Source: Stereum hirsutum FP-91666 SS1 (lineage: Eukaryota; Basidiomycota; Agaricomycetes; Russulales; Stereaceae). Taken from it: a DNA stretch of 64,000 nt. The notes below the pieces were generated by a model. It ran no database searches and was not told the origin of the DNA. It saw only the letters and a program-made list of their open reading frames with translations. A program made the translations under genes and the position numbers. The stretch lies in NCBI RefSeq assembly GCF_000264905.1, contig NW_006763158.1:223463-287462 (forward strand), written 5' to 3'. Below are positions 46,310-59,315 of this stretch, in pieces (the first letter of the stretch is position 1; each line of letters begins with the position of its first letter).

Positions 46310-48210
46310 ATGCGAACTATTCGTATCCCGGTCTCGACTGTTCTCGACGACGAGGTCGAGTGCCTATCCACTGTCTTTTATAAGCCCATCGCAGCCCGTC
46401 CAAAAGTCATGGCGTCAGAAACCAACGAAACGATGTATTCCACCCACTACGACGTAGTCATAGTCGGCGCCGGTGTCGCTGGCTCTGCTCTCGCTCATGC
46501 CCTCACTGCTTCTCCCATTGCCTCTTCGTCTCGGCATAAACCACTTAGAATCGCTCTTCTAGAACGTTCACTTGCTCAGCCGGATCGGATAGTTGGAGAG
46601 CTATTGCAGCCGGGAGGTGTACTCGCGCTGAGGGAGTTGGGCATGGAGGACTGTTTGGACGGGATTGACGCGGTGCCGGTGAAGGGGTACTGCGTCGCGA
46701 AGGAGGGCGAGACGGTGCAGATTCCTTACCCAGGCAAGCACGAAGGACGCTCTTTTCACCATGGCCCGTTCATCCAGCGTCTGCGGGAGAAGGCCCTGGC
46801 CGCTCCGGGCGTGGACACCATCGAGGCCACCGTTTCCGAGCTGATCGAGTGTCCACTCACCGGTCGGATTCTGGGCGTAAAGGCGACAAGAAAGGATGGG
46901 GGCCCGGAGAAGGAGCCGTTCTATGGAGATTTGGTCGTTGTGGCCGACGGTTGTTTCTCGAACTTCAGGACGAAGGTGATGGGGAGAGCCGGGATAGAAT
47001 CAGAGACGAAGAGCTACTTCGTCGGTGCGGTGCTCGAGGATGCGAAGCTGCCTATTCCTCATCATGGTACGGTCGCCCTCGTACAGGGCCAGGGTCCGGT
47101 GCTACTCTACCAGATTGGCGAACACGACACACGAATGCTCGTCGACGTCAAGAAACCCCTGCCTTCAGACCTGAAGGTACGTTTCTTTGATCTGGACATT
47201 TCGCTCGTTCGTCAACTATACTGACCCTGGCCACAGCATCATATCCTTACCAACATCGTTCCCCAACTCCCCTCGTCCCTTCATCTCCCTATCACGAACG
47301 CGCTCGAGAAAGAACGTCTTCGACAGATGCCCAACTCTTGGCTTCCCCCGGCCGAGCAAGGCACCAAGCATTCAAAGGAGGGCGTCATCCTGATTGGTGA
47401 CTCCTGGAATATGCGTCACCCCCTCACTGGCGGCGGTATGACGGTCGCGTTCAACGATGTCGTGATTCTTTCGAAATTGTTACTCCAGATCAACGATTTC
47501 AGCGACTGGGACGCCATGTCGCACGCATTGCACCAATGGCATTGGAGCAGGAAGTCGTTATCTTCTACGGTGAACATCTTGAGCGTGGCACTCTACGACC
47601 TGTTTGGTGCCGATGGTGAGTACAAAACCCACGCTTTTTCGCTGTCACGGAATGATCCTGACTGGTGGTGCTATGTGGTAGACGAGTATCTTGCCGTACT
47701 TCGTAACGGATGCTTCAAGTACTTCGAACGCGGCGGCGAATGCGTCAACGGGCCAGTATCTCTCCTATCCGCGTACGTCTCTTCTCCCCCATTCCTTCTT
47801 CGATTTGCACCCGCATCTTTTCTCACTTGCCATGTCTATGGCTCCAGAGTCGCGCAGGATCCGTTCCTGCTGTTCAGGCATTTCTTCGCGGTCGCGTTCT
47901 ACTCTATCTGGTGCATGTTCACACATCCACGTCGCGTCTCATCTTCGACTTCGGACAAGCTCGTGCTCGCCGCTCCGGGTTTGGATGAGTACCCGGCACT
48001 GTTCGTCAAGGCCTTCTGGGTGGTACGTTAGCATCCCATTGTCCCTCGTCCCTCGTCCCCTTCCTTCTCGCTCATACTTCGATTTCTCCTGGATCTTCCA
48101 CACGCTGACGTCCTGTTCCTTTTGTTTTTGTCTTACCCTCACTCCAATAGTTTTGGACTGCATGCGTCGTGTTCGGACCACTGATGTGGACTGAGATCCG
48201 GTGGTGGTGA
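46310..48210 (+). CDS. ERG1: Squalene monooxygenase (squalene epoxidase)
   Basis: FAD enzyme of the ER membrane that converts squalene to 2,3-oxidosqualene in ergosterol synthesis; the target of terbinafine-type allylamines in this family. Exons: 46310-47176, 47237-47615, 47682-47772, 47848-48022 and 48151-48210, giving 523 residues. Dinucleotide motif YDVVIVGAGVAGSALAHALT, then VGELLQPGGVLALRELGMED, the second FAD motif DLVVVADGCFSNFR, and the family signature VILIGDSWNMRHPLTGGGMT, GMTVAFNDVVILSKLL. The C-terminus is hydrophobic (FWTACVVFGPLMWTEIRWW), fitting membrane anchoring. A second in-frame Met (46409, MASETNETMYS) could be the true start; the upstream 33 residues lack a clear signal anchor. 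Confidence 0.93.
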
Positions 48211-51200
48211 TAAGTACCAGTCGAGCTTCCACCATCCGTATCCACCCTTCCACCCTTCCGATCGATCGAACCCTCCGCATTCCATTCTTTCGCTTCGCGT
48301 CAGAATCAGACAATCTTAGTACAACTGCAGTATACCCTACTCCCCGATTTCAGCCCATCCCCAAGTCGACGTCCTTCTAGTACTCATAGTGGCCTCTGGA
48401 CGCTGACGCTACCACTTTCCGCGTGGCGCCAGCGCGTGGAACATTTCGCCGTCGCCGTCGGCATACCATCTTTCTTACTATCTGAATCTGATAATACTTA
48501 CTGAGCGGAGAGAAGTGAGAGGAACGGGAATAAGATCGCATCGTCGTTCTCTGGTCGAAATATCGTACGACTCGTATTAGCGTGGAATAGACGGACGGAC
48601 GGGTGGTTAGATTTTTGATTGTCGATTTTTTGATATTTTTATGTTTGTAGACGATGGGACTTCGATACAGAGTAAAGTACTTATGTTCGAGGCCGTAGGG
48701 TTTCCTGTACGGTTAATTGTTATTGCATTCTTTTGCTCTCATCGTCCCTCGTTTCGTGCTCGGTTTGAAGGTGCAGACCTCTGGATTCAAAGTGAACGGT
48801 AAGGTAAGGTAAGGTGCGGGGAATGTTCTCCCTCGGCCGATGACTGTCAATGCAATATTTCTGAAGCCAGGAGATTAGGTGGTCAACGCGGTTGAACTCT
48901 GTCAGAGTCTCTGCCCTCTGTCTGCCCACTTCTTAGACTTTGCTCGGTTTGAGGGTGACGTGTACTGTGCGTTCACGTCGGAAGAAATCGAGTCTGTCAC
49001 CTAGGCCGTCTTCAGTTCTGCGCGTCTACTAGTAGTAACTTCCGGGTGAATGTCTGAGTCTTGAAGGCTGACGCCGACAAGATCGCTATATGTGTGCACT
49101 CGCTGAAGTTTAGCATGTTACAGTAAGGTAGTTTATTTGTGATCCTTGTATGCCGGTTCATGCTCTCCGTTCGACGTCGGAAGTATGATCGTCGAGCGGC
49201 CCATCAATCAATCAGTAACAGTTGGCAGCCGTCAACTCAAGGATATCGGGTGTTTCAAGAGTCCCGATTAACGCTCGGTGATATTCAGGGGTGTAAGACG
49301 GTGTTTGTGACCCCTGACGACCAGGTTGCGGTAGGAGAATGGGTAACTTAAGTTATGTTTGATCCATTGTGCATAGTAAATATTTGGGGCCCGGATGCGA
49401 TGTTTCTTGATAAGATTAGAGCTCTGATCTTTCATGCGTTTGTTCGGCGGAATAAAAATTTCCCCGCCATTCGTATGTGGAATCTCCGACGCAAAGTTCA
49501 CCACTGAGGTGTTTGGCGTTGCGTGGCCCTATGAGCGCTTCGTGAGGCGGTGATTGATCATTTCAAAGTCCGCCGGTGCGGAGTTTACGTGGCAGGACAC
49601 GTGGCCGCTGTCGCATCCTTCTTCATCCATCTTGCCATCTTGGATACCTATACGATGCCGCTCACTGAATGCGCACCCGCCCTACTAACACCACCGACTT
49701 GCTACTGTTCCTGCTGCCTCGGTTGAGCTGAGGCTGTTGACATATGTTATCGCTCGCACGAAACTTGCCATGTGGATTTATGTTCGTTCCCAGGTATGTT
49801 CTTCTTCGAAGAGGTGCGTTCATGCTAGCCGCCCTCGCTCCAAAACTTCTCTTCATGACGGGAGACACGCCATTCATGAGCATTGCTCAGTATCTTTGTG
49901 CATAGCTGTCGTGAGATTGATAGACATCCGATTGAAGCCAGTGGCTGTAGCTATTTGATAGCTATCGCCCTGATTCTTTGTGGCGTGGCACTTCTTTCGA
50001 AGGAGGTTATCGTTTACCGGAGTGGGCAGCTATGCATGTCTTTTGATTCTACTATTCCGGTCCCAACCTAAATTGCGCTGCCTCTCAGGATCCATCCATC
50101 AGCAGCAGTCTCTCTCCGGCTGCGGTCATTGACGGCGCGAGCTTATCACTCGTACTCGTTTGATGTGCCGGAGACATCTCTTCCTTGATGCTCGTCAACC
50201 CGACTGGAAGCCGCCTACTCATTACCAAATAGGGAAATAAAGCCCGCCGCAGACGATGAGGGCGAACACGTCGGCCGCCATGTCGTTTCAGCTGATTGCG
50301 GAACGGTACTTTTGGCTATTTCTTCCTGTGTGTACAAACAAACCACCTAGGCAGCCAAACAACGAGCGTCAGGGCATTCTTGTCTCTGATGTTTAGCTTA
50401 TGTGAGCGCGGCTTCCGCGTGGTTCAACAGGGATTTCTCCACCCCTAGAATTAGACGATGACTTCCTCTGCGTGGACCGTACTGTACGGCAGTCAAAACA
50501 GCGGGACCTGACATTTATGCGTTGCGTACTCCGCGGACGGCAGGCTCGCATCAACCGATTCCACTGCAAAGTATTCCTATGGATGGTCGTATGAAAATTC
50601 AACCCGACGTCCCTTCTGAAAACGGCTGTTTAGCCCGTTTTTGAGGTCGTGGCATTACGGACTCCGATGCACCTACATCGTGTTTTACTTAGCGTGTAGA
50701 AAACGAGATAACTGATAATGCCCTCAAGAGTGGCATTCTATTGTTGCATGGAATCGAAGGTTCTCTGGTGGGAGTTGCGACTGTTATCTTACAAGGCCCA
50801 CTCTACTGAACTTTTGCGTGGGATCGAACCGCTTCTGCACACGTTGGATAGATGTGACCATATGCCGCAAGCCATCAGCATCTTATGCGCTCCAAGCCCG
50901 CCATCATGCTCTTGCAAACACGCTTTTGTTGGCCTGTAGCGTAAGTTGCGAAATAAAACAGCATCGCGACCAGGCGCAGAAACCACGCGATATGCAGGAG
51001 TATAGCTCGAAATGGACGCAAATATAGGTTACTGTGCAGATCAATGTATCAAATCCAGTTCAATGTCTGTGCTACGGCTGGGTAACAGCCAAGTTTATCT
51101 CACAGTTTCTTCCCCTTTTTTTCCTTTCTGACGAGTGTGGCACATAGCGATGACAGATCCGAGTAGATGGAAGCGAATCCACCTATCTCGCACCATTAGA

Positions 51201-51459
51201 ACGAGTTAGCCACCGGGGCTCCAAGTCCGTGGTTCACTCCAGCCCAAGCAGTTCTAGGTCCTCTATCGGATCTCTGAAGAGACGCTCGCCACCCTACACT
51301 TACCTGGTACTCTTCAGATAAAAGGCCATGGTCTCCGTTTGACCTTTACTCGACAGCTCAGCTCTGGGAACTTTCATCTACCTCCCCCCTTCCCTAGCCA
51401 AACCACCACGCAGTTGTATCGCCCGACTCATCCCTAAGACGACACCGTACTGAAGGGCC
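48211..51459. other. Gene-poor interval, no gene supported
   Basis: About 3.2 kb between ERG1 and the membrane reductase gene. Short frames on both strands (for example 49139-49351, 49268-49504, 50393-50602 and 50718-50939) have no recognisable motif. No terminal inverted repeats, long direct repeats or RNA genes were found by eye. The last 150 bp before 51460 is C-rich and is probably the promoter. Confidence 0.4.
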
Positions 51460-53800
51460 ATGTCTGGTACGTTCGTCTCTTTTCATCAATGTAACAATAT
51501 TGAACAACATTACTTCATTACTCTAGACAATCTCCAGGTTGTGTCCTTGCCTACCCTTCCGGCCGCCACCTACCCAAGTCATCATGGAGGCCAAGGCCAC
51601 AACTTCAATGTTACATTGACCACTGAAAAGGGCCCTTCATCACATTCTTCGAGGGAAACCCTCAAAGAAGCCGTGGAGATCGCACCGACTTCGAAGGTGT
51701 GGGAGGGCTACGAAGACGACGAACTGCCCCACAAGACTAACAATAGAGCAATCCGGAACCTTCGCCACAAGATTTTCTCCATCTACCGTCGCATCTTCGG
51801 CGTCATCTTCGTCGTCAACCTCTCCATTTTCATTGCCACCGCCGTTAGAGGCGCAGATGCTAACGATCTGGGTCTCATCGTCGTCGCCAACTTGTTCTGC
51901 GCCATCTTGATGAGGCAGGAGTATGTTGTGAATAGTTTCTTCGTCGTGTTTGGGAATATCCCCAGGTCGTAAGTCTTCATCTTGTTAACTTGACTGAGAT
52001 CATCCGTTGGGTAGTGTCTTGATCCTGTCGCGAACGAAGGCTGATGTCTCATGTATATTTTTAGTTTCCCTCTATGGATCCGAAGGTTGTCTGCAAGAGT
52101 GTTCCATATCGGAGGGAGTAAGTTCATCATTCGTCGCCCTGACAGTGGGACACTTGACCTGGTACTGACTACTACGTAGTTCACTCAGGATGCGCCGTTT
52201 CGGGGACGGTCTGGCTCATTTTGTTCTTGTATCGAGCAACATGGGAGCTTTTGAACGACGGACCAGTGAGTTTCAAATATTCTCGGCCGCCGTTCCGTAG
52301 TACGGCTATCTACCTCTTTCGGGACGCAGGACTTGGCGGGGCAGTCCCACTAAACACAGTGCCAGCCACTGTGGCGTAACACTGCCAAAATATGCGTCAA
52401 ATAAGGCACCCGTCCGACTGAGTCCTGCGTACCGTGATGGGTGGATGATTGTATGTTTCTATTGTCGAGCCGACTGTCTGATACTGCGATACACCTTCAG
52501 ACGACTCTACCTACCGTAGTTGTTTCCTATGTGATCATTGCATTGCTGCTCGTCATGGTCGTCACCGCATATCCACGCTTCCGCCACCTATACCACAACC
52601 ACTTCGAAGTCTTCCATCGTTTCTTTGGATGGACGGCGACAGCTCTCGTATGGTGCCAGGTACGTAATGCTCAGTCGTCTATCCTCTCCCCACAATCATC
52701 TCACTTGAGATGCTAATGTCTCACGCACTACGCACGACTAGGTACTTTTGTTGGTGAATGATTATAGACCAGCAGAACAAAGCCTCGGACAAGCTGCCCT
52801 GCACGCTGTCCCATTCTGGATGATTCTGATCATCACAGTTTCCATCATATTGCCGTGGATCCGACTTCGAAAGTTCGAGGTTCGCTCCACTGTGCTTTCT
52901 GACCATGCTGTTTTGCTCCGATTGAACTACGGTCAGTTAGACTCCCTGCCTCTGCATGCTACATCATTCTCTCACCCTCCCCTGCATTCTCCTGAACGAC
53001 GCTCCCACCCCTGCCTTCCACTTCCCCGCTCCTCCCACCCGCCTATATACGACGGCGCTTCAGTGGCACCATGATACTGACATTTTATTTGATTCCTTTC
53101 TCACAGTGACGCCGGGCCCGGGTTCCTTCACTCGCATGTCCCTAAGCCCGCTCACGGAATGGCACACCTTCGCTACCATTGCAGGACCACCAGAAGCTAA
53201 AGAACCACGAGGGTACTCTGCCATCGTCTCCCGCGCAGGCGACTGGACATCAGCGCTGATCGCCAACCCACCCACGCGCATTTGGATCCGAGGACTTCCG
53301 ACATATGGATTCATGTACCTCGTCCCGATGTTCAGGAGGGTACTAATCGTGGCGACGGGCTCGGGAATCGCACCGTGTACGAGTCATTTGTTGAAGAAGA
53401 AGATCCCGTTGAGGTTGCTTTGGGTTGCGCCGAATATTCAGAAGACGTACGGGAGCGAATTTGTGGATACGGTTTTGGGGGCGGAGCCAGGTGCTGTCGT
53501 ATACGGTATGTTCTCTTCCACTTCTCCAATGCGTGGTTCTTCCATTCTCTTTGTTGTTTGTCGTGATCGCTTACGGTTCTCTCGTCTTTCTTCCGCCGCT
53601 GCATGTCAACTCTTTCCTTCTGCGCACTAGACACTCGGGAACATGGAAAACCGGACGTCGTGAAACTGACTTATCGCATGGTCCGCGAGTTTGACGCGGA
53701 GGCCGTCTTTATCGTCTCCAATCCGAAGCTGACACAGAAGGTGGTGTATGGACTAATGAGTAGAGGTATTCCGGCGTTTGGAGCGATCTGGGATTCTTAA
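51460..53800 (+). CDS. Six-helix membrane NAD(P)-binding reductase-like protein
   Basis: Probable membrane electron-transfer or NAD-binding protein; exact role unknown. The start codon sits in a 7-nt first exon (ATGTCTG, then intron, then MSDNLQVVSLPTLPA). After a soluble N-terminus there are about six hydrophobic segments (IFGVIFVVNLSIFIATAV, LGLIVVANLFCAILM, GTVWLILFLY, VVSYVIIALLLVMVV, WTATALVWCQVLLLV, FWMILIITVSIILPW). The fold ends with a ferredoxin-reductase-type C-terminal half: a flavin-domain-like segment (PGPGSFTRMSL) and the nucleotide motif VLIVATGSGIAPC, then LRLLWVAPN and EAVFIVSNPKLTQKVVYGLM. The layout recalls ferric reductases, but the haem-ligand pattern is not convincing; His residues occur only in HNHFEVFHRFFGW. 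One intron (about 52269-52500) holds an inverted repeat. Confidence 0.7.
52324..52430. repeat. Short inverted repeat in an intron
   Basis: ACGCAGGACT (52324-52333) is the exact reverse complement of AGTCCTGCGT (52421-52430), bounding 107 bp inside an intron of the membrane reductase gene. No target duplication is visible, so it may be a hairpin or a worn small transposon remnant. Confidence 0.45.
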
Positions 53801-55010
53801 ATCCGCATTCTCCAGCCTCTCATTCTGGCCATCTCACCATCCGTCGAACCCGACCTGTTGATAATGCTGTACCGGTCATAATTGTATACGTGCCCCCGCG
53901 ACTGTCCGCGATCCTCGTTTCTTTTTCCACGTTTCTCTTCCCTTCCCTTCCCTCCTCTATGTAGCCTGTTTGTCTGTAGAATGTACTCACGCTATGTACC
54001 TAGATCTCGGGATCCTTGTACTAGAATGGAAAGATAGAACGACGTAGAGCCTTCAGAACCGTCGCTGGACTCCCAGGGCCTTTGATCTTCCCCAATCTGA
54101 TTCTTCTTGATGCTGTACCGGCACCTTCAGAGCCACGGTTATATTAATGAACCAGGAATAGCGTCGAGTTACGCCAGAGTACCTTTTTTCCATTTCCCAG
54201 TCTTGCTTCTGCTTCTCTTAGTGCCAAGCATGGGTCACACATGATAATCTCAATCGCCTGCGGTGATCACACTGTTCGAAGAGATATCCATGCACTGGCA
54301 AGATGCTGGGAAGCAGCACGCGAACTCGAGGTTGGAACGAGTCCCGGATCCAAGATCTAACTAGCAGTGACGATATTGTGATACGTTTAAGCGGTACAGT
54401 CGTTCACGGTGTGGCGCAAGAAAGAACGTTAACGATGTGGCGAACTCTTGACATTATGGCGTTATATGAGATGGTGTGCTTCGACGAAGGAACGATTGAT
54501 GATATGCAACGGAGACAAGGTACGTCAGATAAAGGAACAACGTTCATACGGCACACCATTCAGAGAACTACAACGCCATAGATGCGCAAGCTCCTGGTGA
54601 GCTAGAAGTTTCCGCTGTGGCAGGACCCGAGTCCAAGTCCGTATAACTTATACAGGAGCTATCGCAGCCGCAACAGGGGTCCGATGTTTGAGGGCAGAGA
54701 CGTTCTTAATTTAAAAAACTCTTACATGAAGGACGAATCTGACCGATGAGTACATCTTCAGCCTCAGTTGTGACTCTTCGAAGTCGCCGTTGAAGCGGGC
54801 AAAGCATCTGAGTTTGAAAACTCCAGAAAGGCTGTGGGCGAGAGCCACGCAGAGCGATGTTTTGGTGACACCTTTAAACGTTAAACAAAGATCGAGACAA
54901 TGTATATCATACACAAGCAGCGACGGAGAAAAAGGAAGGAGGTGCGAGGATACTTGCTGTGAATGGTTGGTCACCTCTGAACCACCGGCATGTCAAGCCT
55001 CAGATACAGA
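53801..55010. other. Intergenic, no gene supported
   Basis: Between the membrane reductase and the J-domain gene, convergent. Frames near 54303-54581 and 54711-54974 show no motif. The segment is AT-richer towards 54700. Confidence 0.4.
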
Positions 55011-56255
55011 TCATGGTTTTGTACAACCGTCGGAAACCTTCTCCGCACCTCCCTGTATCTCAGCGTCGGCCTCCTCCTTTGCCCTCGCCTCCTTCATCTC
55101 TAAAACCCTCTTCCGGATCTGCTGCCTTCTCTCCATCCCAAACACCGTTCTGTCCTCCCTCGCCTGCGCTAGCGCATTGACGGCTGACATATGTCGCTGG
55201 TCTGTCATGGGTGCCGCGTTGAAGAGGGCGGGAGAGATGACTATGAAGATGATCTAGAGGATGTAGGGGTGAGCAACAGGACGTCTCAAAATGGACGAGG
55301 TGTATCGCTCATTATGGAGATGGGGGGAGGGAAGAAGAAGGGAGGGAGGGAAGGGAATACACGTACACTCAGTCCAACAATAACAACCACCGGGTCCTTC
55401 ATCCCGTCTAAACCCTTCGCGTTCTTCCCATTTCCTTCGAATGCCATATCCTCTCCCATGCCTCCCATCCCACCGAAAGTATTTGCACGAGCGTTCGTAT
55501 GATACCTCCCCCATACCTCCTGCCTCTTCCTCCACTCCGCCCTCCTCCTATTCAACTCCGCAGCCCATATATCCGAGTCGTACGCATAGTACGAATAATG
55601 GTGCTGGTGCTGGTGTTGGCGGTTGGCGCGAGGATGGTGGCTATAGAAGGAGTCTGAGGGGTAAAGCGGTTGGCGGAAGGAGTGTAGGTGCGGGTTGCGG
55701 AGAATGTCATAGGCTTTGGTTATGGCTTGAAAGCGGGAGTGGGCGAGGTCGGTGGGGAGGAGGCGACAGTGGGGGGAATCCGGGTGGTGGGAGCGGACAA
55801 GATCATAGTCTGGCCCGGAAGTAATGATGTTAGCCACCAGAAAAGTATAGACAGCGAAAATGAGCTGAAGAAGGCGGAGAGATGGAGGTCGTCGCTTACG
55901 TCGGCATCTAGCCGTAGGAGGTCGATTGTGCATGTGGCACAATATTTGACAAAACAAAATACGCACATCTGGACTTTATATCAGCCTGCGACGCCCCCAC
56001 ATCTAGATGAAATATCTGATGAGGCGTCGGGTGTCGATGCATCGGAAACGGGTATTGCTGTTGCAGCTTCCTCCTCCCATGGCCACTGCCTCCATTATTC
56101 ACATTCTCAGCGTCATTTACGCCACTGATAGTATTTGATAACGGAGACTGAGGAGGAGGAATATTACTGCTGGTCGATGCAAGTCGGGCTTGGACTAGCA
56201 GTTGAATCTGGTAGGGAACCTGTTGCCAGAGTGATAGAGAGGGGCGGAAGTGCAT
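55011..56255 (-). CDS. J-domain protein with C-terminal membrane helix
   Basis: Hsp40-type co-chaperone expected to stimulate an Hsp70. The start at 56255 (MHFRPSLSLWQQVPYQIQLL) could be a mitochondrial presequence (basic, no acidic residues for about 40 positions). The J domain begins PTPHQIFHLDVGASQADIKS and continues after an intron as YYDLVRSHHPDSP, containing the essential HPD, then RFQAITKAYDILRNP. A His/Tyr/Ser-rich linker and LNRRRAEWRKRQEVWGRY follow. A hydrophobic helix (VVVIVGLS joined to IIFIVISPALFNAA) and a charged tail (ALAQAREDRTVFGMERRQQI) end at 55011. This layout resembles mitochondrial Jid1/DNAJC4-type proteins, but I cannot settle the subfamily. Confidence 0.75.
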
Positions 56256-56662
56256 GATGTCACTACTTTGGACGCTTAAGTTCGTCAGAGACAGCGAACA
56301 AAAGTTCGGGTTATAAGTGATCTCTGTTGGATATAATTGAGAAAGATGCTTCAGCTTCGTTCAGAACGATGAGCGCGGACGATACACACCGTGAGATGAG
56401 GGCAAGAACGAGCGCGACGATGCATGTGAGAGTAAGTATGGGCTCATCTTATCTTATCTTAATTATTGACAAATTTATCTAATCTGATTTTCTCGGTCAT
56501 CATCACCAGCTCGGCTTGCGCCGGCACGACTCTTCACTGAACGTCTACGAACACTCTTTGTTCAAAATTCGCTGAGTACTTGGCCGGGCGTTCCATATAT
56601 TCGTATCCAGATATCCACGCTTGCCGATCGTCAAACCGATAAGTCGTTTTGTGTGCGTCCAC

Positions 56663-57605
<943 letters not shown>

Positions 57606-57776
57606 GTATGGCACGGAGTGCGGCGTGACACACTGGCACTGGTTCGCCGGCCGTGCTCTTAGCTTTTTCGATATTACTTATGCTTCTCTTCGTGGTAGGA
57701 ACTTTGCGTCTTATATACCCATATGGCATCCTCAAAAATATCGTGTACCTAGAATGGTCAAGCTACACAGGAATGC

Positions 57777-57875
57777 GACTCGTCTCAGATTCGAACTGGG
57801 AAACCTCTGTCTATATCCAGCCCTATGAACAATGATCATATTCGACAGACGCGTAACCGGCTACGCCAACGAGCC
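57777..57875 (-). tRNA. tRNA-like element 1
   Basis: On the minus strand, 99 nt fold into a full cloverleaf: acceptor GGCTCGT/ACGAGTC (one G-U pair), D arm GCGT-AGCCGGTT-ACGC, anticodon stem TCTGT/ACAGA, 5-nt variable loop, and a T arm with loop TTCGAAT (one stem mismatch). The anticodon loop would carry an intron of about 27 nt. If this is spliced at the usual place the anticodon is AAT (Ile), but the base before it is G, not the universal U33. It could be a degenerate tRNA gene or a tRNA-derived short repeat. Confidence 0.45.
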
Positions 57876-58089
57876 TTGCCTAACATGTAAACGCCCTTTG
57901 AACGTCCTCGCAATGAATGAGCCCAATGGCTTGGCCAATTCAAATCCCACTTTGCGTTATGGTCCGCCGACGGCATCCGCGATGACGCGTTCACGCACGA
58001 CACCTCGGGCCTCCTCACCCTCGGCCTCATTCAAATTTCGCGATGTTGTTGTTTCGCTTTGAAAGAGACCTGCATCTCATTGTCCGACC

Positions 58090-59315
58090 ATGTCCGGTAA
58101 GTTTCTCTCTCTATCCTGAAGTGAACTATCCATATACCACATTCTATAGCTAACCTTCTCGTCAACTTCTCGTGATGGGGCATTGAACCGTGAACGTCGA
58201 ACATCGAAGACTCACCCATCTTGACGTCCGAATCTCCAGGAAAATCCGCCCTCATCCTAGGCGCAACAGGCGCAGTAGGCCGTCACCTCCTCCGCGAACT
58301 CATCTCGACTCCACATTTCACTCGTGTCGGCGAGTTTGGGAGACGGGTCACGGCGCTGGATAGTCCGTATGTGCCGCAGATCCCGGAAGTGAAGGAGAAG
58401 TTGAAACAGGGGGTAGTCGATTTTGAGAAGTTGAGCGAGGAGGGTGAGGGGAAGAAGTTGAAGGAGGGCGGCTGGGATGTTGTGTTCATTACGTGCGTTC
58501 TTTCCTTGCGCTTACAGTTTATGTTGGCTTCGATTATATCCATTCTAACTATTCAACTGGCCGGACACAGTATGGGAACGACAAGAAAGGCAGCTGGATC
58601 TTTTGAGATGTTCTATAAGATAGACAGAGAGTGAGTTTCTTGGTCCTTTTAATACTGTACCTCACCGTTCATAAACCTATTAATACAAGGTATGTTGTCA
58701 ACGCCGCCAGAGCAGCCAGAACATCTTCACCCACACAAAGACTCGTGTATCTCTCCGTACGTAGGCCCCATTCGCTCTCGTTCTCCCTCACCCCTCAGCT
58801 CCTACTTCCTCTGACCTCCTGACCTCCCTGAATTATCGACACAGTCCGGCGGCTCTTCAGCCACATCTCCCTTCCCCTACCTCCGCTCCAAAGGCCTCAC
58901 GGAACAAGAACTGGTATCCATCGGATATCCAGATACAATCATATTCAGACCGGGAGCGTTGGCGGGTGCAGATAGAAGTGGTGAACCGAGGCTTCCTGAA
59001 AAAGTTGCAGTGTACGTCTTCATCTTCATCCCCTCACATAGCGTGATATGGCTCGTCACTAGTGCTCGTCGCTCATCTATTTTCCCTCTGTGTTTCTTGG
59101 GGGAGTACAGGCACGTAACGAACTTCCTCTCCCTATTCACAGATAGCTTGCAGATCCAAGTCTCGGCACTGGGGAAGGCGATGCGCATCGCGGGGCAGTT
59201 TGGAACGGCTGGGTTACCGGCGTCGGCGCAGGCGAGTAAGGAAACGTTCGAGGGGAAGATGTTCACGGGTATTGGGAACATTGGGGCGTTGGGACTGGCG
59301 AAGGAAGAGTTGTAG
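58090..59315 (+). CDS. FMP52: FMP52/HTATIP2-like NAD(P)-binding protein, copy 1
   Basis: Atypical short-chain dehydrogenase of the mitochondrial/ER Fmp52 family. The first exon is seven bases (ATGTCCG, 58090-58096), then SALILGATGAVGRHLLREL with the GxxGxxG Rossmann motif. Later segments: RRVTALDSPYVPQIPEVKEK, WDVVFITMGTTRKAAGS, YVVNAARAARTSSPTQRLVY joined to LSSGGSSATSPFPYLRSKGL (active-site-like Ser and YxxxK), VSIGYPDTIIFRPGALAGAD, and a C-terminus ending NIGALGLAKEEL at 59315. About 240 residues, as in the family. A paralogue lies 0.9 kb away in inverted orientation. Substrate unknown. Confidence 0.85.

Noticed and set aside
52948..53630. 224-residue frame in the membrane reductase gene
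   Set aside because: It reads through two introns (before VTPGPGSF and after AVVY) and so is only partly coding. The spliced gene model explains the region better.
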